From SIAJ01 sp963773845 (GTDB taxonomy: Bacteria > Planctomycetota > Planctomycetia > Gemmatales > Gemmataceae): 64,000 nt of DNA. The notes under the pieces are model-generated. The model was not told the DNA's origin. It ran no database searches and saw only the letters and a program-made list of their open reading frames with translations. Shown here piece after piece: positions 29,932 through 39,429 of this stretch. A program made the translations under genes and the position numbers. The DNA lies in assembly GCA_963773845.1 (NCBI GenBank), contig CAVZCU010000012.1, positions 1 through 64,000 of the forward strand, written 5' to 3'. Every line of letters starts with the position of its first letter. Positions within the stretch are counted from its first letter, which is position 1.

Positions 29932-31259
29932 CTACGCCAACAGCTCTTTGACCGGCTTGCCGCCGTCGACGATGCGCTGCGGCCGGTCGCCGGGCGACAT
30001 GAGCTTCTTCTCGCCCGAGATGCCGATGCAGTGGTAGACCGTCTGCGACAAGGCCATCCACGTCCAGCGGATTGTCTTCTGGTTCGGTCGCGGTGGCGTC
30101 AGACGTGCCGTAGACAATCCCCTTCTTGATGCCACCGCCGGCGAGCACGACGCTGAACACCTTCGGCCAGTGATCGCGGCCGGCCGTTCCGTTGATCTTT
30201 GGCGTGCGGCCGAACTCGCTCGACACCATCACCAGCGTGCTATCGAGCAGGCCGCGCTGGCTCAGGTCAGTGATCAGCATCGCAAACGCCTGGTCGAACT
30301 GCGGCAGTTGCGCTTGAATGTTCTGCTTGATCTGCCCGTGCATGTCCCAGCCGCCATACGTCAGTGAGACGAACCGCACGCCGGCTTCGACCAGTCGCCG
30401 GGCCATCAGCATGCGCTGGCCGGCGGCATTGCGCCCGTAGGCATCGCGGAGCTTGGCGTTCTCGGCATTGATGTTGAACGCCTCCTTGGCCTTCTGGCTG
30501 GAGATGAGCGAGATAGGCTTGCTGATAGAACGTGTCCATCGCCGCGATGTTGTCCGACTTCTCCTTGGTGGCGAAGTGGTCGTTGACCGCCTAGAGCATG
30601 CTCTTTCGGGTCGTAAAGCGCTTGTCGTCCACGCCGCCGGGCAGGGCGAGGTCCTGCACAGTGAAACCCGGATTCGCCGGATCGGAGCCAAGTGCGAATG
30701 GAGCAAACTTGCTCGACAGATAGCCGCTGCCGGCATAGGTCGTTGGAACACTCGGAATGCAAACATACGGTGGCAGGTGATTGCGAACGCCAAACTCGTG
30801 GCTGACGACGGAGCCGAACGATGGGTATTGCAGAGCCGGGCTCGGGCGATAGCCGGTAAACATGTTGTGCGTGCCGCGTTCGTGGGCCGCTTCGCCGTGA
30901 GTCATCGATCGGCAGATCGCGATCTTGTCGACGATCTCGGCGGTCTTCTTCAGGCACTCATTGATAAACACGCCATCGAGCTTGGTTTTGACGACGCCCA
31001 TTTCGCCGCGATACTCGATCGGTGCATTGGGTTTCGGATCCCACGTTTCCTGGTGAGCAGCTCCACCGGGCAAGTAGATGTGGATAACCGACTTGGCGCT
31101 TCCTTCCTTGCTCGGCGCTTGGTCGCCGCGAGCCGCTTGATGGCGAAGGAGGCCCTCGAGGGTCAGGCCGAGGCTGGTGACCGCTCCGACCTGGAGGAAC
31201 ATCCGCCGGCTGGGTGCGCGAAAGTGCGCCGGGTCATCATTCCATGTGATTGGACGCAT
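29932..31259 (-). CDS. DUF1501 family protein 2 (in-frame TAG plus two frameshifts)
   Basis: About 441 residues if the interruptions are read through. Tat-like start SRRMFLQVGAVTSLGL near residue 17, then IHIYLPGGAAHQETWDPKPN, GEAAHERGTHNMFTGYRPSP and GSVVSHEFGVRNHLPPYVCI. A TAG at 30591-30593 replaces the expected GAG inside KSMLEAVNDH; the frame continues unchanged after it. Extra bases near 30513 and 30050 precede SQKAKEAFNI and TVYHCIGISGEKKLM. GWDMHGQIKQNIQAQLPQFD and SSEFGRTPKINGTAGRDHWP are the family landmarks. First gene of the DUF1501-PPC-PSD1-cytochrome c-WD40 run. Not the same subtype as the DUF1800-linked DUF1501 at 8374. Confidence 0.85.
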
Positions 31260-31618
31260 GGACAGGCTCCGAATCCTGGTAAGGGTTAACGAATCGGCGG
31301 GGGCTAGCAGCGGTACGGGCTATTCCGCTGGTTCAACTCGTAGGCCGGTATGCGCTTCGGGTGGCTAATGCGCGATGCGGGGAGGCAGGCAGGACCGCTA
31401 TAGGTCAAACTAAGGCTAGGCGGGCCATGTAGAAGAGTCAACGAACTTCCAACTTTTCGGAAGACTTGGCCTGAACACTGAACACTGAACACTTGTTCCC
31501 GAGACACGAGCGTACGGGATCATTTACAGGGCATGGATTGGATATTCGGATTCAGTCGGTTTCCCAGCCGCAGTGTTTCTGACATATAAAACCTCCGGGT
31601 CGCACCCCGAGTGTCATC
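31260..31618. other. Divergent intergenic region with a tandem heptamer
   Basis: The gap separates the DUF1501 gene (minus) from the phzF-like gene (plus) and must carry both promoters. Three copies of CTGAACA lie head to tail at 31471-31491. No gene, no clear -35/-10 pair and no ribosome binding site of note were found; the sequence before ATG 31619 (GAGTGTCATC) has only a weak purine stretch. Confidence 0.6.
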
Positions 31619-32428
31619 ATGCCAGTACCGCTCTACCTTGTGGATTCGTTCACCGACCGGCCGTTTGCAGGCAATCCGGCTGGCGTCTGCTTGCCGGACT
31701 TCTCACCCGATCCCAATTGGATGCAATCGGTCGCTGCCGAGATGAACCAGGCAGAATCCGCCTTCGTTTGCCGGCGCGACGATGGAGACTGGGATCTGCG
31801 CTGGTTCACACCAACAATTGAGGTCGATCTCTGCGGCCATGCGACTCTGGCGTCCGCCCATGTGCTTTGGGCTACCCGGCGAGTCGATGGCACGCAAGCC
31901 ATTCGCTTTCACACGAAGAGCGGCATGCTGACCTGCCGCCGGAACAACGAACGAATCGAGATGGACTTTCCCGCGGAACCGGCAACGGCCGTTACATCTC
32001 CCGCGGAGGAGGCCTTTGCATTGGGAGCGACACCCGTTTTTGTCGGCCGAAATCGAATGGATATGCTCGTGGTTCTGCAAAGTGCGGACGAAGTACGCAA
32101 GCTCACGCCCGACTTCGGGAAAGTGGCGAAGATCAAAGCACGCGGGGTGATTGTAACCGCGCGCTCCGACCAACCGGACGCCGACTTTGTCTCTCGGTTC
32201 TTTGCACCGCAATCGGGTGTTGCCGAGGACCCGGTCACCGGCTCGGCTCATTGCTGTCTCGGTCCCTACTGGCGGGATCAGCTTGGCAAAAGCGAGTTGA
32301 TTGGCTTTCAAGCGTCCATACGAGGAGGGTACGTCTCCGTTCGCTGTGCCGGCGATCGCGTTATTCTCGGTGGCGAGGCAGTCACGGTTGTCGAAGGAAC
32401 ACTGAATGCGTTGCCTCAGGTCGTGTAG
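31619..32428 (+). CDS. PhzF family isomerase/epimerase
   Basis: 269 residues, the usual PhzF length, starting MPVPLYLVDSFTDRPFAGNP. The family's active-site acid is Glu46 in NQAESAFV; other landmarks are LRWFTPTIEVDLCGHATLAS (about 61-80) and the C-terminal copy of the fold with SRFFAPQSGVAEDPVTGSAH (about 197-216). PhzF enzymes move protons in small cyclic or amino acid-like substrates; only some take part in phenazine synthesis and there are no phz genes here, so the substrate is unknown. Cytoplasmic. Its last 13 bases overlap the end of convergent argJ. Confidence 0.93.
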   Translation: MPVPLYLVDSFTDRPFAGNPAGVCLPDFSPDPNWMQSVAAEMNQAESAFVCRRDDGDWDLRWFTPTIEVDLCGHATLASAHVLWATRRVDGTQAIRFHTKSGMLTCRRNNERIEMDFPAEPATAVTSPAEEAFALGATPVFVGRNRMDMLVVLQSADEVRKLTPDFGKVAKIKARGVIVTARSDQPDADFVSRFFAPQSGVAEDPVTGSAHCCLGPYWRDQLGKSELIGFQASIRGGYVSVRCAGDRVILGGEAVTVVEGTLNALPQVV

Positions 32429-33584
32429 TCCGCATTCAGGCGAACGTATTCAGTGGTCAGGTCACATGTGTAGAATCGGCAATTCCCCGTGCCGAGCGTG
32501 AACCTCAACCGAAGAGCGACTTCGCGGTTTTCCTTGAGATAGCGCTCGCGGCCTTGGGATCGAATGGCAACGGCGTGCCCGCCCGGTACAGTTCGAACGG
32601 GCCCATCCAGCAGCTCAGATCCGTCTCCGCAAATTCCACTCCCGAGTAGCCGGCCGCGGATACGAAACGCCCCCAGTTCGGATCGCCGCCAAAGATGGCG
32701 GTTTTGACGAGTGCACTCTCGGCAATCGATTTGGCAATGAGTTTGGCGTCGGCGTTGCTTCGGCAACCTTCGATATCAATGACAACCAGGTGGTTGGCCC
32801 CTTCGGCATCGGCCGCGATAGCTCGGGCCAGTTCGGCACACACAAGGCGAACTGCGTCAGCGAATTGCTGAAGCTCGCGACCCGCGAGCGGCGAACCTGC
32901 GCCGTTGGCCAAAATTAACACGGTGTCGTTGGTACTCGTGTGCCCTTCGACGCTGATGCAGTTAAAGCTTTCTTCAGCCGCGTCGCGAAGGATGATTCTC
33001 AAGTCGTCGGCCCGAACGGGCGCATCGGTGAGGATGAAGCCGAGCATGGTCGCCATGTTCGGGCCGATCATGGCGGCGCCCTTCGCAAACCCCGCGACCA
33101 GATAGTCGCCAACTTGCTTGAAGGAGGTCTTGATCCTCGTGTCGGTGGTGAGAATCGCGGTAGCGGCGGCTTCGAAGTCGGATTCCAGTGCGCCAAGTTT
33201 CTTCGCGGCCGCTGGTATGCCAGTCTCGAACACCGCCATTGGCAGCGGCCGACCGATGACACCTGTCGAGGCAACGAGCACTTGCTCGGGCGAGCAGCCA
33301 ATCTCTGTGGCGGCCAGTTCCGCCATCCGACGAGCATCGACCATTCCCTGCTCTCCGGTGCACGCGTTGGCGTTGCCCGAACAGACAACGATGCCGCGTG
33401 CATCAGTGCAGGGAAGCCGTTCCCTGCAAACGTGGACGGGAGCGGCCGCGACCCGGTTCTGCGTGAACACCCCGGCCGCGGCGGCTGGCCGGTCACTGAC
33501 AATCAACGCCAGATCGAGCCGGCCCGGCTCCGATGAACGAAGTCCACTATGAACGCCGGCAAAGCGAAAACCGTGGGGGAGCAT
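32416..33584 (-). CDS. argJ: Glutamate N-acetyltransferase / amino-acid acetyltransferase ArgJ (frameshifted)
   Basis: About 389 residues with one small indel near 32545. ArgJ moves the acetyl group from N-acetylornithine to glutamate in arginine synthesis. Landmarks: ALIVSDRPAAAAGVFTQNRV, SGNANACTGEQGM, STGVIGRPLP, the self-cleavage site in MIGPNMATMLGF (cut before Thr, giving the catalytic N-terminal Thr of the beta chain), VEGHTSTNDT, FGGDPNWGRF and the C-terminal TCDLTTEYVRLNADYTT. The C-terminal part is in another frame, so the uncorrected reading ends at 32505 without the conserved tail. No other arg genes are in the window. The 3' end overlaps that of the PhzF gene by 13 bases. Confidence 0.95.
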
Positions 33585-33656
33585 GGGACTATTATGTGGA
33601 AGGATGGCGCGAAGATGGGATAGGGAATTGCAGACGGATTGGCGACCCGACCACTA

Positions 33657-33763
33657 CTCGTGGCGAGCCGACCGCAACTCGTGGCGAGCCGATCGCCGTA
33701 AGGCGGCGGGTGTTGAAATGTGCAAATCACAACACCCGCCGCCTTACGGCGGTAGGCTCGCCA
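33657..33763. repeat. Direct and inverted repeat element upstream of argJ
   Basis: ACTCGTGGCGAGCCGA occurs at 33657-33672 and 33677-33692. Two 22-base arms at 33694-33715 and 33730-33751 are perfect reverse complements (core CGCCGTAAGGCGGCGGGTG) around a 14-base loop, and pairing continues imperfectly to 33682 and 33763 (GGCGAGCC / GGCTCGCC). It fills the gap between the ends of argJ's upstream region and the DUF4159 gene. Confidence 0.9.
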
Positions 33764-33774
33764 ATTCTACGTCG

Positions 33775-36257
33775 TCATCGCTTCAGCGAATACAGCAACG
33801 CCGCCGTCGCCAGCTTCATGGCACTATCTGGATCATAACCTTTGCAAGCGCTCGATTTGTTCTTTTCCAACGCGCAGCCAATGTCGTAGCGACTGTAAAT
33901 GACGACCCAGCGCCCATCGACTTGAATGCCTTCCAGCATCGGGGGAACGTCCTTGAAGTTGGCTTCGGGCGAACCATCGGCCTTGGCGGTTCGGCAACGC
34001 AAGGTCGTGATTGCCTCGCCGTTGAGCTTCTCGCTGTAAAGGAAATCGTTCGCCGGAATGGTTTGCAGTTTCTGGTCCGGATAGAGCTTCTTGACGAAAT
34101 CGCGGAAAGCCTCGTCGAATGGCTGGGCGCCGCAGCAGGCATCGGCGAATAATGTTGCTCCCACATCGAGAGCGGCCCGCATATTCTGGATTTCATTTTC
34201 ATCCGTCGTGAATTTCCCTTTTCCATGCATGTACAGGAACTTGCTCGACCAGAGTTCCTTTGGCTTCGTCATCCGCACGTCGCGCTTGACGACGGATACG
34301 TCAATCAAGTACTTGTCGCGAGCGTTTAGGGCCAGGGCCCGAAGCGCATTCTTGGCGGGTTGCCAATCGCCGCCATCGTGCCGCACTTGGGCCAATTCGA
34401 TTACATACCTCTTACCGGCGACCGCCTTGTCGTCTTTCGGATCGTGGACTTTCGGCGTATCCAATCGCGGCTTCGGCGGCTCCAGACCGGTGGCATAGGC
34501 GATGATGTTGCCCGCCAGTTGATAAGCCAGCTTGCCTCGCTCCGTATTGTCGACCACCTCCTTGGCCTTGGGCATGAAACGGGCCTCCTCCCAGTAGCCA
34601 GCCAACGGCTGTGGGCTAAAGACAACCACGGTCTTGCAGCCACGCTCAATGGCGAGGATCTTTTTGTTGTCCGGAACTTGTTCGCCCTGGAAAACACTGG
34701 CCGGCACCAGCGCGTGCGACGACCAAATCGGATGCGAAACCGAGAGTGGCAGCAGCGGCGACTCCTGACCGAACACATCCTTATCTTCCATCAGTTTCTT
34801 GAAGCCGCGTGTGAACTCTTCGCTGCCGCAGCAGGCCTCGGCGAGGATGAAGCCCCCTTCGTCGACATATCGACGGAGCAAGCGCTTTTGTACCGGTGTC
34901 AGATTCGGCGCTTCATGACCGTTCATGTACAGGATCGGCGATTGTAAAAGATTCGAGAGTTCGTCGTTGAACTTCTCGTCCGTGCTCAGATCGGCTTGAC
35001 GCGGATCGAAGATTTGCCAGGCGAGTGGCATCTTTTTGAACAATTCGCGGGAACTGTATTCGACGAGGTGCCGCGCATCGTTGTGCTTGCGATTCCAGTC
35101 CGTTCCGGTTCCGGGCCGATTGCCAACTGAATCCCAAGCGAACTTGCTCAACAAGATCGGCGTGCGGCCTTTGGCCAGGAACAACACCGCGAAGCTCGTT
35201 GAGATGACTGGGAAACTATCGATGGCGTTGTTGATCTGCCATTCGCCGCCGGGCTTCTGCGCGAGACCGGGGCTGTCTTTCACGCCGGTGAGATACTCGC
35301 ACCCTTCGCGATACCAGTCGTGCTCGCCAATGAAGCGGTGTCCCGACAGCCGCCCAACGCGCTCGATTCCGTACACGTTGTAAAAGGTGTGTGGCGGATT
35401 GTTGAAGCGAAACCGCTGGGCGAGCCAGCGCATGCCTTTGGCAATCGCATCGTCTTCCGGATAGATTCCGCATTTGGCGGCGACGCCGGTCTTTTCGTCC
35501 AACTCTTGCTTGCTGTCGTTGGCTTCGAGCGCGGAAATGTACAAGCCGCTGATGCCCGCGGCCGTCATCGTGATCGTCCCGTCGGCGTCCTTCGCCTGAT
35601 TCTGGTACTGCCAGCCAGCGATCATTTGACGGTGAGCATCGAGCTTCGCATTGCATTGGCTCGATCGGTAGTATTCCTGAATTGCTTCCCAAACAGACTT
35701 GTCGATTTTCGCGCCCGCCTGTCGTCCGGCCCAGAGGCCTAGGAGGGCGTATTGCGTATTGGAGTTGTCGGCCCTGGTTCCCGCACCGGCTTGGTAACTC
35801 CAACCTTCGAGCTTTCCGCCCTGACCGAGCGGCTTGCGATTGCTCGTCAAGGCTGCGCCGAGAAGCCATTCGACGTTTTTTTGAATTCGGAACACGTCGC
35901 GGCCGTCACCGACGTCGGCCAGCACCATCGTTTGCAAGCCCACCACGTAAGTATGTTGCGGCGACAGACTGCGAATGTATGGCAGACCCCGTTTAACAAC
36001 GGGATCGTCCACCGGGGTTCCCGCCGTCAAGAGTGCCAACATCGCGAGACATGAACTGCCGCCAGGCTGGAGCAGGTTCAGCGTGACGTCTTCCCAGTTG
36101 TAGGTCCCCGCACCCTGGTCCTTTTGCTTGGCCTTCAGGAAGTCGACACCCTTGTTCAGTGCCGAGCGCACCTTCTTGACCAGCGGCTCTTCCGCATGGG
36201 TCGGAGACGCTGGCATTGCAAAGACGGCGACCAAAGCGACAAACGCGAGTTGCGCAT
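33775..36257 (-). CDS. Secreted DUF4159 protein with terpenoid-cyclase-like N-terminal region
   Basis: About 827 residues. The best start is ATG 36257, with GGAG before it; adding one base near 36235 joins it to the long frame and gives a textbook signal peptide (MRNSRLSLLVAVFAMPASP). Without that repair only a TTG start inside the signal is available. Residues about 25-400 are alpha-helical repeats of the squalene/prenyltransferase-like toroid kind (GWSYQAGAGTRADNSNTQYA, HTFYNVYGIERVGRLSGHRF). Two DUF4159 domains follow, each with an ADACCG/AEACCGSEEF-type motif (about 475-640 and 680-827). DUF4159 resembles class-I glutamine amidotransferase-like folds but its role is unknown. Stand-alone gene, divergent from the dioxygenase. 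Confidence 0.85.
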
Positions 36258-36417
36258 GGCAACTCTCCCCGCGCTACGCAGTGGGAGGCGTAGGCACGAT
36301 TGAAACAACTGAACAGAGTTATTGTTGGCTGAAAGACAACGGGGTGCAAGGGACGAGTGACAGATCTGGTGTCGCGGGTGCCGGTGAGAAGGCTGGTTGA
36401 CTCGAACGGCCGTTCTA

Positions 36418-36514
36418 CGTTGGCGTAGCGGAAGCCGTCAGACGTTGGAGTAGCGGAAGTCGCCCGACGTCCGATTTGGCTCGGCGAGGTCGGAAATCTG
36501 ACGACTTCCGCCAC
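36418..36514. repeat. GTAGCGGAAG repeat cluster between divergent genes
   Basis: Two tandem units of about 24 bases (36418-36441 and 36442-36466, both starting ACGTTGG and containing GTAGCGGAAG) are followed by an inverted copy at 36497-36514 (TCTGACGACTTCCGCCAC). The cluster lies in the 378-base gap 36258-36635 that separates the divergent DUF4159 and dioxygenase genes. No gene is seen in that gap. Confidence 0.8.
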
Positions 36515-36635
36515 TTTGTCCACCCTCGATTGATCGGAAGTTCCAGTACAATGGCGGCCAGCCGCCGAGTTTTCTGCTCGGCACTGTTGAATTGCTACAA
36601 CATCTGCATCCAATCCCCCTTGAGCTTCGAATTCC

Positions 36636-37301
36636 ATGAGCGAGCACATTGACATCCCAACTCGGCGACTCTTTTTGGGCGCCGTCGGCGTCTCTCTGTT
36701 CACGACACGCGGCTTGTTTGCCGAGCAACTGATCCGAACGCCGCCTCAGACCGAGGGGCCGTTCTACCCGAACAAACTGCCACTCGACACCGATAACGAT
36801 CTGCTCATCATTAATGAGCACATCACTCCGGCTGTCGGCGAAGTTACTCATCTGACCGGAAAGATCCTCGATGCCAAGGGAAATCCGGTGCGGAACGCCT
36901 TGGTGGAGATCTGGCAGTGCGACGCCAAAGGCGTTTACCTGCACACGCGCGACAGCGATCAAAAGAAGGACAAGCTCGACAAGAATTTCCAGGGATTTGG
37001 CCGATTCTTGACGGGGTCCAGCGGGGAATACTATTTTCGCACGATCAAGCCGGTGCCGTATCCCGGCCGTACGCCCCACATCCACTTCAAAATCAAACGC
37101 TTGGGCAAGGAACTGTTGACGACCCAGTGCTACATCAAGGGTCATCCTGGCAATGAGAAGGATGGTATTTGGCGGGGAATTCGTGATTCCAAACAACGCT
37201 CAGCGGTGACAATTCCGTTCGCTCCGATCAAGGAGTCAAAGATCGGCGAGTTAGCAGCCACGTTCGACCTCGTGCTCGGTCAAACGCCCGAAGCGAGATA
37301 G
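36636..37301 (+). CDS. Exported intradiol ring-cleavage dioxygenase family protein
   Basis: 221 residues. A Tat-type signal (TRRLFLGAVGVSLF) is followed by the protocatechuate 3,4-dioxygenase-like beta-sandwich: TPPQTEGPFYPNKLPLD, GKILDAKGNPVRNALVEIWQ, and the four non-heme Fe(III) ligands Tyr101 (KGVYLHTRD), Tyr142, His148 and His150 (PYPGRTPHIHFKI). All ligands are present, so activity on a catechol-like compound is plausible. Location outside the cytoplasm and the absence of beta-ketoadipate genes nearby argue against a standard catabolic operon; planctomycetes and others carry such exported dioxygenases for unknown aromatic substrates. Confidence 0.92.
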   Translation: MSEHIDIPTRRLFLGAVGVSLFTTRGLFAEQLIRTPPQTEGPFYPNKLPLDTDNDLLIINEHITPAVGEVTHLTGKILDAKGNPVRNALVEIWQCDAKGVYLHTRDSDQKKDKLDKNFQGFGRFLTGSSGEYYFRTIKPVPYPGRTPHIHFKIKRLGKELLTTQCYIKGHPGNEKDGIWRGIRDSKQRSAVTIPFAPIKESKIGELAATFDLVLGQTPEAR

Positions 37302-37446
37302 CGGAATCTCGAGGAATGTTCGAAAATGCGAAATGGCCTGTGTTTCTGAGCAATAATCGCTTGAAGTCGGGACCCTACATCCGCGCAAGTCTTACCAGAT
37401 CGGGCGTCCTCATAGCAAAGACTTCCAGAGGGTGGGGAGCTGCGCT

Positions 37447-38232
37447 ATGAATCGTTTGCCGTCCGGACCGCCGACAATTGCCGAACTAACGGCTGCGTAT
37501 CTTAGCCGGACGACAGATGCCGAAACTCTTACGGCAGCGGCAGATGCGCTCGGCGATGTCCAGCCGCACGAGGTGACCATCGGTTATCGGGCGGAGCCGC
37601 GGCTGGCCTGGCAAGAGTCGTTGCAAGTCCTGCTGGCATTCGGTCATAGAATTGAAGCGATTTCGGCCCCGGCGGAATGGGGAAGCCTGGTCGCCCGTCA
37701 GGAAAACTTGGCGGCCTTGCCCTTTGCTTTAGCGAATTATCCCCAGCGCGTTCGTGATCTCGGCAAGTTGTTGGAGACGGGCGATTTGGGTGAATTGCTG
37801 ACGACTCCAAGTGGAAATAACTCAGTTTCTTCGGGATTCCTGAAATGGGGCGCGCAGCATCTTGAAACCGGCGAGTTGCCGCACGTTCTGATCGTGGCCG
37901 CTGGTTATCGAGCGGCCGGCGACTTCGATCGCGCTGCGGCGACTTTGTCGCAACTCAAGACGACGGTTGGCGCCCAGTGGCAGGCGGTTCTGGCCAATGA
38001 GGAAGCCGCCTTGCTTTGGCATCGTGGCGAGCATCAGGCCGCTGCCGAGGTTTGGGCAGGGCTTCCGGACAGCGTGCCAGTCCGATTCAATCGTGGACTT
38101 GCCGATTTATTCCTGGGACGGCCCAGCGACGCCAAGGAACACCTCAAGGCAGCGATTGGCGAACTTCCGGAAACGAGTGCATGGCATCACTTGGCCAGTC
38201 TCTACTTGACTTTGGCCGAGATGCGGTCTTGA
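37447..38232 (+). CDS. TPR-like repeat protein of unknown role
   Basis: 261 residues from ATG 37447, chosen because GGGGAG lies seven bases upstream; a GTG 15 bases earlier is less likely. No signal peptide. The N-terminal half (TIAELTAAYLSRTTDAETLT, RLAWQESLQVLLAFGHRIEA) is mixed alpha/beta with no family recognised. The C-terminal half has tetratricopeptide-like helix pairs (IVAAGYRAAGDFDRAAATLS, ALLWHRGEHQAAAEVWAGLP, LADLFLGRPSDAKEHLKAAI), suited to binding a protein partner in the cytoplasm. A strong hairpin follows the stop, so it is probably a single-gene unit. Confidence 0.75.
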   Translation: MNRLPSGPPTIAELTAAYLSRTTDAETLTAAADALGDVQPHEVTIGYRAEPRLAWQESLQVLLAFGHRIEAISAPAEWGSLVARQENLAALPFALANYPQRVRDLGKLLETGDLGELLTTPSGNNSVSSGFLKWGAQHLETGELPHVLIVAAGYRAAGDFDRAAATLSQLKTTVGAQWQAVLANEEAALLWHRGEHQAAAEVWAGLPDSVPVRFNRGLADLFLGRPSDAKEHLKAAIGELPETSAWHHLASLYLTLAEMRS

Positions 38233-38266
38233 AGAATTCGGGATTCGTCGGTCCAATCACGACAAC

Positions 38267-38298
38267 ACCCCTGAGCCGCCAATCGGTGACTCAGGGGT
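38267..38298 (+). terminator. Hairpin terminator after the TPR-like gene
   Basis: ACCCCTGAG (38267-38275) pairs perfectly with CTCAGGGGT (38290-38298) across a 14-base loop, 35 bases after the stop codon. A clean T-run is lacking. Confidence 0.6.
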
Positions 38299-38310
38299 AG
38301 TATGAAAAGA

Positions 38311-39050
38311 GATCGGACAAAGAGTGACGATGTCATCTCTTCGCCATCGGCAAATGTAACAAGCGCCTTCAGCATGTCAATCATTTTTTAATACTTCGCG
38401 CGAAAAGCGTCCGACGCTAGGCCGCGGCTCTGCAATGAAATCTTTGGGACCGATCCGGCCGATGGGCGAAAATGTCTGGTTGAAAGGAGGAAAGCGGCCA
38501 AGGGGGCCAAGATGGCCAACGATTTCTCTATCCCCCCATGCGCGATAATGTCTATTTACGGAGCCATTCCCTTCGACCGTTCGGGGACTGCCCCGTCCTA
38601 TTGCAAGGCCCGTTTGGCGCGAATCCATTTTCTTGATTCGCTCTTTTCGATGATTAGAGACAGAGGCAACGCGTTTCAACTTCGATCGCCCGATTCTGGA
38701 GCACGGCTTGGATCGTCCTGGTTCGGTCGCTCTCGGTCCGCGACCGTGTCGTCGCGCCGAGCGGGATCGTTATTGCCATCGGGTGCGGCGAGCTGTTTGG
38801 ACGGTTTGAGATCGAGCGAGACTGGTTCCTCGGCGGTGTCATTTCGTTGGTCGGCCATGTTTTAGTCCCTCGGTGGCGGCGAACAGCGATAACGGACGCA
38901 AAGAGCGTGCCCAGCTACGGGAATACCTTCGAACCGGCATCCCAGTGCGACGATCGAATTCCTCGCGACTTCCGCGAATCGAACCGTTGACTCATACAAC
39001 GGATATCAGTCCGAGATCGCAACCAACGCCCGATCGTTGGAGACGTCACC
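38311..39050. other. Long weakly coding stretch
   Basis: Apart from one small candidate gene (38676-38858, minus) nothing in these 740 bases can be supported as coding. A GGCCAAG/GGCCAAGATGGCC motif repeats three times around 38496-38521. Overlapping frames on both strands give Arg- and Ser-rich translations of the shadow type. Confidence 0.55.
38676..38858 (-). CDS. Small acidic hydrophilic protein, hypothetical
   Basis: 60 residues (MADQRNDTAEEPVSLDLKPS at the start). The sequence is rich in Asp, Arg, Pro and Glu, with no hydrophobic stretch, and is likely disordered. A GAGGGA stretch lies about ten bases before the ATG. Composition is more natural than that of the overlapping frames, but no family is recognised. 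It may be a short linker-type protein or not a gene at all. Confidence 0.35.
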   Translation of the reverse strand: MADQRNDTAEEPVSLDLKPSKQLAAPDGNNDPARRDDTVADRERPNQDDPSRAPESGDRS

Positions 39051-39416
39051 ATGTCGCAAGCCAAAGAGCGAACCTACAACGACGCGGAAGTAGCTGCAAA
39101 AATCCAGGAACTGGGCCTGACCGGTTGGTATCTGGAGGAAGGCTGGCTGCGTCGCAAATACAACACCGATGGCTGGCCGCAGACACTCATGGCGGTCAAC
39201 ACCGTTGGCTACATCTGCGAGGCCGCGTACCATCACGCCGACCTGGCGGTTACGTGGGGCAAGCTCTGGGTGAAATTGAAAACGCACTCGGCCGGCGGCA
39301 TCACCGACAAGGATTTCGAAGTCGCCAAGAAAATTGAAGAAGTAGTTCTCTGGCGGCCAAATGGCGGCCCACTTGGAACCGGCAACCCGCAGAAATTCGT
39401 GTACCACAAATCCTGA
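39051..39416 (+). CDS. Pterin-4-alpha-carbinolamine dehydratase family protein
   Basis: 121 residues, close to family size. Dehydrates 4a-hydroxytetrahydropterin, recycling the cofactor of aromatic amino acid hydroxylases. The signature is intact: EAAYHHADLAVTWGKLWVKL (about 59-78) with the paired His, then KTHSAGGITDKDFEVAKKIE. GGAG nine bases before the ATG supports the start. No phenylalanine hydroxylase is in the window, and stand-alone members also occur as moonlighting proteins. The DUF6807 gene begins 13 bases after its stop and is probably co-transcribed, but a functional link is not obvious. Confidence 0.93.
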   Translation: MSQAKERTYNDAEVAAKIQELGLTGWYLEEGWLRRKYNTDGWPQTLMAVNTVGYICEAAYHHADLAVTWGKLWVKLKTHSAGGITDKDFEVAKKIEEVVLWRPNGGPLGTGNPQKFVYHKS

Positions 39417-39429
39417 CCAATAAACACCG

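Noticed and set aside
30591..30593. TAG as a recoded amino acid
   Set aside because: One isolated TAG at a Glu position, one base from GAG; no pyrrolysine or suppressor evidence here.
38512..38865. 117-codon plus-strand frame
   Set aside because: Ser/Arg-rich translation without motifs, overlapping the better small minus-strand candidate.
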